Shown piece by piece: positions 58,732 through 64,000 of a stretch of DNA of 64,000 nucleotides (position 1 is its first letter; every line of letters begins with the position of its first letter). Below the pieces are notes generated by a model that was not told the DNA's origin, did not search any database, and saw nothing but the letters and a program-made list of their open reading frames with translations. The translations under genes were made by a program, and so were the position numbers. Origin of the DNA: an uncultured Collinsella sp. (GTDB taxonomy: Bacteria; Actinomycetota; Coriobacteriia; Coriobacteriales; Coriobacteriaceae); assembly GCA_937925715.1 (NCBI GenBank), contig CALAMG010000028.1, positions 47,217-111,216 of the forward strand. The letters run 5' to 3'.

Positions 58732-59643
58732 TTAAGCACGTGCTGTCTGGGCTATGCCAGCCTTGGCGCTTGCGCGTTTGCCGGCGAGTTCGCAAAAAAT
58801 CGCGCCGCCGATGATAAGCGCGGCACCCATCAGGCGGACCGGTGTTATGGCTTCGCCTAAAAGGACGGCCGAGAACACGACGGCCGAAAGCGGTTCGAGG
58901 TAGCCGACAACTGCGATGGTCTGGACGGGCAGCTTGGCGACGGCGCTAAAGTAGAGCAGACAACCGAGTCCGGTGTTGACAATGCCGAGCATGGCAACGG
59001 CGCGCCAATCGATGCCGGCGGCAATGCTGGGGGAGAAAAACGAGGGGGCACCTTGCGTGAAGAGCGTAAGGATCAGCGCGGTCACAAAGGCAGCGCTTAC
59101 CTGGAGCGCGGAGTTCTCGAGACCCTCGATGTGCGGTGCACCCTTGCTGGCGATGACCATCAGTGCATAGCAAAATGCCGAGGCGATGCCGCAGACGATG
59201 CCCGCAATGGGCATGTTGCCGCCTAAACCTTGCGCTGCAATGAGAAAAGCGCCGCAGGCGACGGCGATAAACCCGGCGATTTTGCCACCGGTCAGCTTTT
59301 CGCCAAAGATGAGCGGGGAGAGCGCCATGACAATGATAGGGCCGCAGTAGTACAGCAGCGAGGATATACCGACGCCGATCGTCTGGTAGGCGCGGAACAG
59401 AAAAATCCAGCTGGCGCCCAGTGCGGCTCCCGAGAGGAGGAGGGCTGCGGCTTCGCGGGGGCGAGATGGCGCCTGCAACTTATGGCGTTGGGTGATGGCG
59501 AGGACGGTGACAAGCGAGAGTGCGCCCAAAAACGTGCGTAGTAGCACGATATCGGAGCTCGGCAGCGCGATGGCAGCGGCGATGATGCCGTTGGAGCCAA
59601 ACAATAGCAATGCTGCTAAGTACGTAAACAGTCCGTTGTTCAT
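58732..59643 (-). CDS. EamA/DMT-family transporter, divergent from LysR gene
   Basis: The 303-residue protein has ten helices in two EamA repeats (LLFGSNGIIAAAIALPSSDIVLLRTFLGALSL; LGASWIFLFRAYQTIGVG; second repeat from GGNMPIAGIVCGIASAFCYALMVIASKG; end ELAGKRASAKAG). It is divergent from a LysR-type regulator with a GTTCAC-N5-GTGAAC dyad in the gap, the same layout as the pair at 21201/22268. Substrate is unknown. No clear Shine-Dalgarno sequence precedes ATG 59643 beyond AAGGGAT. Confidence 0.88.
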   Translation of the reverse strand: MNNGLFTYLAALLLFGSNGIIAAAIALPSSDIVLLRTFLGALSLVTVLAITQRHKLQAPSRPREAAALLLSGAALGASWIFLFRAYQTIGVGISSLLYYCGPIIVMALSPLIFGEKLTGGKIAGFIAVACGAFLIAAQGLGGNMPIAGIVCGIASAFCYALMVIASKGAPHIEGLENSALQVSAAFVTALILTLFTQGAPSFFSPSIAAGIDWRAVAMLGIVNTGLGCLLYFSAVAKLPVQTIAVVGYLEPLSAVVFSAVLLGEAITPVRLMGAALIIGGAIFCELAGKRASAKAGIAQTARA

Positions 59644-59672
59644 GCGCTGACATCCCTTCTATATCCGAGCAT

Positions 59673-59689
59673 GTTCACTATGGGTGAAC
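59673..59689. promoter_or_regulatory. Candidate LysR operator between DMT and LysR genes
   Basis: GTTCAC-TATGG-GTGAAC is a perfect six-base dyad with a T-N11-A spacing typical of LysR boxes, 30 bp from the DMT start and 73 bp from the LysR start. A TATAAT box for the LysR gene lies downstream of it at about 59711. Confidence 0.65.
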
Positions 59690-59761
59690 TGGCTTTAGAA
59701 GAAAAGCGAATATAATGCATGGATAACATGACAAAAACTCATGCAAAGGTGGAGAGGTGCC

Positions 59762-60619
59762 GTGGAAACGAATATTCAAAAGATGCAGGTGCTGCTCGAG
59801 ACCGTGCGCGCCGGCAGTTTTACGCGCGCCGCCGAGCGGCTGAGCTATTCGCAGTCGGGCGTGAGCCGTATGGTGGCCGATCTTGAGGCAGACTGGGGCT
59901 TTAAAGTGCTCGATAGAAGCCGCGAGGGCGTAGTACTTTCTGCCGATGGGCGGCAAGTCATGCCGGCGGTCGAGGCGCTCTGCGAGGAATTTGTTCGTTT
60001 GCAGCGACGGGTGGATGAGATGCGTGGGCTCATGCGCGGCAAAATCTGCATCGGTACGTTTTCGAGTGTGGCGACCCACGTGCTGCCGCCGGTGATTGCG
60101 CGCTTTCGCGCCGATCACCCGGACGTCGATTATGAGTTGCTGATGGGCGATTACTCAGAGATTGAACAATGGGTGGCTGAGGGTCGTTGTGACCTGGGCT
60201 TTATCCCACGTGAGCCCCGAGAAAACGGCATGGCATCGCGGTCTTTGGTGCGCGACGAGTTGATGGCGGTAGTGCCGGCAGACTCTTTGCTTGCCACGGC
60301 GGAGGTCGTTTCTCTTGCCGATTTAGCCAACGAGCAGTTTATTCTGCTAGAACGCGGCACCGATGACGAGATTACGCCGTTGTTTCGTCGGGCGGGACTG
60401 GCGGTGCGCTCAAAGCTGTCGACTTGGGATGACTATGCGATTATGGCTATGGTCGAGGACGGCTTGGGCGTGAGCATTCTTCCCGCGCTCATCTTGCGCC
60501 GCTGTCAGTTCGATGTTGCCGTGCGACCACTCGAGGGACATCCCCATCGGCAGATCAATGCGATATATCGCACGGCTGACGTTTCTCTTGCCGCTGCTCG
60601 ATTCCTTGAATACCTCTAA
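59762..60619 (+). CDS. LysR-type transcriptional regulator
   Basis: The 285-residue protein has an N-terminal HTH (RAGSFTRAAERLSYSQSGVSRMVADLEADWG) and the periplasmic-binding-like effector domain (ICIGTFSSVATHVLPPVIARFRADHPDVDYELL). The closing DDYAIMAMVEDGLGVSILP closely resembles DDYTIMAMVEEGLGVSML of the LysR at 22268, which also faces a DMT gene. It likely autoregulates and controls the exporter gene via the dyad at 59673. GTG 59762 has GAGAGG at good spacing; ATG 59741 is an alternative. Confidence 0.92.
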   Translation: METNIQKMQVLLETVRAGSFTRAAERLSYSQSGVSRMVADLEADWGFKVLDRSREGVVLSADGRQVMPAVEALCEEFVRLQRRVDEMRGLMRGKICIGTFSSVATHVLPPVIARFRADHPDVDYELLMGDYSEIEQWVAEGRCDLGFIPREPRENGMASRSLVRDELMAVVPADSLLATAEVVSLADLANEQFILLERGTDDEITPLFRRAGLAVRSKLSTWDDYAIMAMVEDGLGVSILPALILRRCQFDVAVRPLEGHPHRQINAIYRTADVSLAAARFLEYL

Positions 60620-60679
60620 ACGTGTGCACGTCATTGTCCGCTTTGGGCAAATCTCGGAGTTCGGTACGTTTTCTTATGA

Positions 60680-60760
60680 AATTGAACTTACGAATGAGGT
60701 ACGGCGCTATACTGCTTGCTAAATTGAACTCAGGTTCAATTCGTGTTCTATAAATTGAAC
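60680..60760 (+). promoter_or_regulatory. Four AATTGAAC half-sites around a promoter of the XRE-aminotransferase gene
   Basis: AATTGAAC occurs at 60680-60687, 60722-60729 and 60753-60760. Its complement GTTCAATT lies at 60734-60741, so the central pair forms a perfect AATTGAAC-N4-GTTCAATT palindrome. A TATACT -10-like box (60708-60713) lies between the first two. The last site is 22 bp before the GTG start. This pattern suggests autoregulation by the gene's own helix-turn-helix domain. Confidence 0.7.
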
Positions 60761-60781
60761 TTTGCCAGCAAGGAGGTTCTA

Positions 60782-62302
60782 GTGGCCCAAGAGACGTTTA
60801 GCGATCGCCTGCGGCAGACTATGTCCGATCGCGACGTTCGCCAGTCGGACGTAATCCGCGCATCGGAGATGCTCGGCAAAAAACTCGGCAAGAGTCAGAT
60901 GAGCCAATATGTGAGTGGCAAGACGATTCCGCGGCGCGATGTGGCAGAGCTGCTCGCCCGCATTTTGGAGGTCGATGTTACCTGGCTGCTTGCCGGTGAC
61001 GCCGATCAAGGCGAGGCATCATCGCCCCGTAACGTTTCCAAGCCCGAACCCCATCCCTCAGCTCAAATTCCAAGGAGCACCACCATGCGTACTTTTTCTA
61101 AATCCACCAAACTCGAGAATGTCCTGTATGACGTGCGCGGTCCCGTCGTCGACGAGGCGGCCCGTATGGAGGACGAAGGCGAGCGCATCCTCAAGCTCAA
61201 CATCGGCAACCCCGCGCCCTTTGGTTTCCGCACGCCCGATGAGGTCATTAAGGACATGCGCCAGCAGCTGCCCGACTGCGAAGGCTATTCCAACTCGCGT
61301 GGCCTGTTCTCCGCGCGCAAGGCGATCATGCAGTACTCGCAGATCAAGGGCCTGCCCAACGTTCAGATGGAGCACATCTACACGGGCAACGGCGTGTCCG
61401 AGCTCATTCAGCTTTCGATGAACGCGCTGCTCGACAATGGCGACGAGATTCTAATCCCCAGCCCCGACTACCCGCTGTGGACGGCGTGCGCGACCCTTGC
61501 CGGCGGCCATCCTGTGCACTATCTGTGCGACGAGCAGGCCGATTGGTATCCCGACCTGGAGGATATGGAGTCCAAGATCACGAGCGCGACCAAAGCCCTC
61601 GTCATCATCAACCCCAACAACCCCACGGGTTCCGTCTATCCGCGCGAGGTGCTCGAGGGCATCGTCGAGGTTGCACGCAGGCATCAGCTGATGATCTTTG
61701 CCGATGAGATCTACGACCGCCTGTGCATGGACGGCTACGAGCACGTCTCGATTGCCTCGCTCGCTCCCGATCTGCCCTGCGTCACCTTTAGCGGCCTTTC
61801 CAAGTCGCATATGATCGCGGGCTATCGCATTGGCTGGATGGTGCTTTCGGGCAACCAGCGCTGCATGAGCGACTTCATCATGGGCGTCAACATGCTCTCT
61901 AACATGCGCCTGTGCTCCAACGTGCCGGCCCAGTCGATCGTCCAGACGGCGCTCGGTGGCCATCAGTCGGTTAACGACTACATCCGCCCCGGCGGTCGTG
62001 TCTACGAGCAGCGCAACTTTGTGTATGAGGCGCTCAACAAGATTGACGGCATCTCGGTGGTTAAGCCGCGCGCGGCGTTCTACATCTTCCCCAAGATGGA
62101 TGTGAAGAAGTTCAACATCACCGATGACGAGCAGTTCGCTCTCGACCTGCTGCACGAGAAGAAGATCCTGATCACGCGCGGCGGCGGCTTTAACTGGGCC
62201 GAGCCCGATCACTTCCGCATCGTGTACCTGCCGCGCATGGAAGTGCTCAAAGAGTCGCTCGAAGACCTCGCCGACTTCTTCGATCATTACCGCCAGAGCT
62301 AG
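60782..62302 (+). CDS. XRE helix-turn-helix fused to AlaT/AspC-type aminotransferase
   Basis: The 506-residue protein has an N-terminal Cro/CI-type HTH (about residues 5-70: RQSDVIRASEMLGKKLGKSQMSQYVSGKTIP), a linker (71-101), and a complete 405-residue class I aminotransferase like AlaT/AlaA. PLP features are NPNNPTGSVYP, the aspartate in FADEIYDRL, Lys341 in SGLSKSHMIAGYRIGW, and the carboxylate-binding Arg near HFRIVYLPR. The domain order recalls MocR/GabR regulators, but with an XRE instead of a GntR HTH. A strong internal ribosome site before ATG 61085 could also produce the aminotransferase alone. GTG 60782 follows AAGGAGG. Confidence 0.88.
   Translation: MAQETFSDRLRQTMSDRDVRQSDVIRASEMLGKKLGKSQMSQYVSGKTIPRRDVAELLARILEVDVTWLLAGDADQGEASSPRNVSKPEPHPSAQIPRSTTMRTFSKSTKLENVLYDVRGPVVDEAARMEDEGERILKLNIGNPAPFGFRTPDEVIKDMRQQLPDCEGYSNSRGLFSARKAIMQYSQIKGLPNVQMEHIYTGNGVSELIQLSMNALLDNGDEILIPSPDYPLWTACATLAGGHPVHYLCDEQADWYPDLEDMESKITSATKALVIINPNNPTGSVYPREVLEGIVEVARRHQLMIFADEIYDRLCMDGYEHVSIASLAPDLPCVTFSGLSKSHMIAGYRIGWMVLSGNQRCMSDFIMGVNMLSNMRLCSNVPAQSIVQTALGGHQSVNDYIRPGGRVYEQRNFVYEALNKIDGISVVKPRAAFYIFPKMDVKKFNITDDEQFALDLLHEKKILITRGGGFNWAEPDHFRIVYLPRMEVLKESLEDLADFFDHYRQS
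61072..61087 (+). promoter_or_regulatory. Internal ribosome-binding site and start for the stand-alone aminotransferase
   Basis: AAGGAG at 61072-61077 lies seven bases before an in-frame ATG (61085) that begins exactly at the N-terminus of the aminotransferase domain. Initiation here would give a 405-residue AlaT without the HTH. Confidence 0.65.
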
Positions 62303-62326
62303 TGGGATAGAAGCTCCGCACTATGA

Positions 62327-62362
62327 AAAGCTCCCTGCAGTTGTTTTGCTGCAGGGAGCTTT
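62327..62362 (+). terminator. Terminator between the aminotransferase and def genes
   Basis: A perfect 14-bp stem (AAAGCTCCCTGCAG and complement) with an 8-nt loop, followed by CTT, lies between convergent genes. Confidence 0.85.
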
Positions 62363-62377
62363 CTTGAATCGGTGGAA

Positions 62378-62788
62378 CTAGATCACTATCCCGTTGCAGT
62401 GGTCGATTTCGTGCTGGATGATCTCGGCGGTGTAGCCCGAGAAGTTTTTGATGCGGTGGACGAAGTTCTCGTCCAAATACTCAACCTTAATGCGGCGATA
62501 GCGGGTACAGGGACGCTCGCCGATCAGCGAGAGACATCCTTCGCTCGTCTGATAGGCATTGACCTGCTCAAGAATTTGAGGGTTGTACATCAGGAGTGTC
62601 CTGTTGCTGTCCTTTACGCAGATGATGCGTTTGCGCACGCCGATCATGTTGGCGGCGACGCCCACGCACTCGCGCTCATGCTCGTGGAGTGTATCCAGGA
62701 GGTCCTGCCCGGTCGCGGCATCGTCGGGTCCCGCGTCTTCGGAAGGCAGGCGCAAAAAGAACTCGGATTTCATGATGGGCTTAATCAT
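62378..62788 (-). CDS. def: Peptide deformylase
   Basis: The 136-residue protein has the peptide deformylase motifs GVAANMIGV (the usual Gln is Met), EGCLSL with the metal Cys, and QHEIDH with the two His ligands and the catalytic Glu. It removes the formyl group from nascent proteins at the ribosome exit. The length is short but fits type 1B-like enzymes of Gram-positive bacteria. ATG 62788 follows AAGGAG by six bases. It contrasts with the deformylase-like protein at 54631, whose catalytic Glu is missing. Confidence 0.92.
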   Translation of the reverse strand: MIKPIMKSEFFLRLPSEDAGPDDAATGQDLLDTLHEHERECVGVAANMIGVRKRIICVKDSNRTLLMYNPQILEQVNAYQTSEGCLSLIGERPCTRYRRIKVEYLDENFVHRIKNFSGYTAEIIQHEIDHCNGIVI

Positions 62789-63002
62789 GGCGGGCTCCTT
62801 AAGGTGGACACGTTTGGTTCAGGCCATGATACCGCGACATGTCGCATTAATGTGTGCACATAGATTCTGCAGCTAGATTGGATGGCGACACCATAAACTA
62901 ATGGACGTTTTGCCGAGAGGCATGAATGTTTAAAGCGCAAAGAGTGCGCGACGGGCCCCGCGAATGGGGCGATGATGCCCGAGAGGGCCAAGAAGGAGTC
63001 TC

Positions 63003-63914
63003 ATGTCTGAGAACGAAGAGATCATGAACGAGACCGAGAACGAGACCATGGCTGCCGAGGTTGAGGCAGTCGAGACCGTGGAGACCGAAGCTGCCGAGGT
63101 TGAGGCTGCTGACGAGGTTTCCGCCGAGGAGGAGGCCGAGGTTGTCGAGGCCGCCGTTGATTACGATGACGAAGAGCTGATGGACAAGATGCAGAAGGCC
63201 GCCCGCCTGCTGCGTAGCCGTCGCTTTGCTATTTCCAAGGAGGAGGAGGCCAAGGCCGAGCGCATGGCGAACATCGAGCGCGCCATCAAGCTTCTTGACC
63301 TCAAGCCCAAGATGGAGCAGAAGGAAATGTCCGACCTGCTGGGCATGCGCCTTCGTGAGCTCGATGGCCTGATGGCCGAGGCCGAGGCTGCCGATCTGGT
63401 CGGCCGCATCGACGACGCCGAGGGCGATATGCGCAAGATCGTCGTCTTCGCTGCCGAGGATGCCGCTGAGGGCCTAGTCGAGCTTGCCAACAAGAAGGAG
63501 AAGCTCCTGCCCGAGCTTTCTTACGAGGAGGCCACCGAGCTGATGGCCGCTCTCGATAAGGTCATTGCTCCGCTCGTCGCCATGGGCCTGGACGAGGACC
63601 GCGGTCCTCGCGGCGGCCGTGACGATCGCGGTGGCCGTGGCGGCGACCGTGGCGGTCGCGGCGGCTTTGGCGATCGCGGTGGCCGTGGCGGTGACCGTGG
63701 CGGTCGCGGTGGCGATCGCGGCGGCCGTGGCGGCTTTGGTGACCGTGGCGGCGACCGTGGCGGTCGCGGCGGCTTTGGCGGCAACCGTGGTGGCTATGGC
63801 GACCGCGGCGGCAACCGTGGCGGCTTTGGCGGCAACCGCGGTAACGACCGCGGCGGTCGCGGTGGCGACCGTGGCGGCCGCAACGGTGGCGGCTTCCGCG
63901 GCAACCGTTTTTAG
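63003..63914 (+). CDS. Acidic protein with C-terminal RGG repeat tail
   Basis: This 303-residue protein has three parts. Residues 1-55 are very acidic (Glu/Ala/Val-rich). A helical middle (about 56-195) includes LRSRRFAISKEEEAKAERMANIERAIKLLD and MEQKEMSDLLGMRLRELDGLMAEAEAADLVGRID, which resembles a winged-helix or homeodomain-like unit. The last 100 residues are a low-complexity tail with about 20 RGG triplets interspersed with GF, GY and GN. RGG boxes bind RNA and drive condensation in eukaryotes; bacterial examples are rare. No characterised family is recognised. ATG 63003 follows AAGGAG. Neighbours give no clue to function. Confidence 0.8.
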   Translation: MSENEEIMNETENETMAAEVEAVETVETEAAEVEAADEVSAEEEAEVVEAAVDYDDEELMDKMQKAARLLRSRRFAISKEEEAKAERMANIERAIKLLDLKPKMEQKEMSDLLGMRLRELDGLMAEAEAADLVGRIDDAEGDMRKIVVFAAEDAAEGLVELANKKEKLLPELSYEEATELMAALDKVIAPLVAMGLDEDRGPRGGRDDRGGRGGDRGGRGGFGDRGGRGGDRGGRGGDRGGRGGFGDRGGDRGGRGGFGGNRGGYGDRGGNRGGFGGNRGNDRGGRGGDRGGRNGGGFRGNRF

Positions 63915-63941
63915 TTACGGCGTTTTACCAAACGCCGTAAC
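63914..63941 (+). terminator. Hairpin after the RGG-protein gene
   Basis: A perfect 12-bp stem (GTTACGGCGTTT / AAACGCCGTAAC) with a 4-nt loop begins at the stop codon's last base. No T-run follows on the plus strand, so it is a terminator by position only. The remaining 59 bp hold an open frame fragment with no recognisable product. Confidence 0.6.
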
Positions 63942-64000
63942 GGGCCGACGCTGCGCGGGCCGCATTTGGACAATCTGACGTTCAACTTCAAGGGCGCGAC

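Noticed and set aside
63565..63978. Ala/Val-rich frame overlapping the RGG tail
   Set aside because: Frame-shifted reading of the RGG codon repeat; low-complexity artefact.
63942..64000. Possible end or beginning of another gene at the right edge
   Set aside because: Two open frames are possible (one per strand) but 59 bp show no recognisable motif.

Overview
The window looks like one stretch of a Coriobacteriia chromosome, most probably Collinsella or a close relative from the animal gut. This is an inference from the high-GC codon usage, the gene complement (bile salt hydrolase, LAATG-anchored surface proteins, EFR1 ferredoxin, several DMT and LysR pairs, very large hybrid sensor kinases) and characteristic small intergenic hairpin elements. 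I see no rRNA, tRNA, transposase, prophage or CRISPR array. About 60 protein genes are present in short operons on both strands.

1-16 kb: glutaredoxin (cut by the edge), XRE/zinc-ribbon regulator, TrmO, a MalY-type C-S lyase, then two BvgS-like sensory systems. One is split into a binding lipoprotein plus hybrid kinase; the other fuses two binding domains to its kinase. They are followed by a K+ channel, LOG protein, ClC protein, EFR1 ferredoxin protein, a DMT exporter and a GntR(YtrA)-type regulated ABC transporter.

16-36 kb: a strikingly regular array of four 57-bp hairpins at 80-bp period lies before prfC. Then come a VUT transporter, SDR, ung, DMT/LysR, MATE, RlmA, RsmJ, a TetM-like GTPase without the known resistance loop, and two AAA ATPases flanking a short UvrA-like protein. 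GGGAC-cored hairpins are scattered here.

36-49 kb: TrmL, a CobW GTPase, an ArsC-like protein lacking the catalytic Cys, an Fe-S flavoprotein, a double-GGDEF protein next to an internally deleted EAL relic, a patatin, and a thiamin salvage operon (thiM, thiamin-binding protein, thiE) behind a TPP riboswitch plus terminator. A Cof phosphatase, a LysR/MetE-like pair and a uracil permease follow.

49-64 kb: two tandem surface beta-helix proteins made by a roughly 2-kb duplication that carried along the tail of the neighbouring purine permease. Then come a peptide deformylase homologue with a broken HExxH, a bile salt hydrolase, Kup, a DMT/LysR pair, an XRE-aminotransferase fusion with its own candidate operators, an intact-looking deformylase, and an acidic protein ending in about 20 RGG repeats.

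The most unusual items are the periodic hairpin array (16713-17010), the XRE-AlaT fusion with operator half-sites and an internal ribosome site (60680-62302), the RGG protein, the duplicated surface-protein module and the family of GGGAC-cored palindromes. Start sites were chosen by Shine-Dalgarno spacing and family length, so several differ from the longest open frame.
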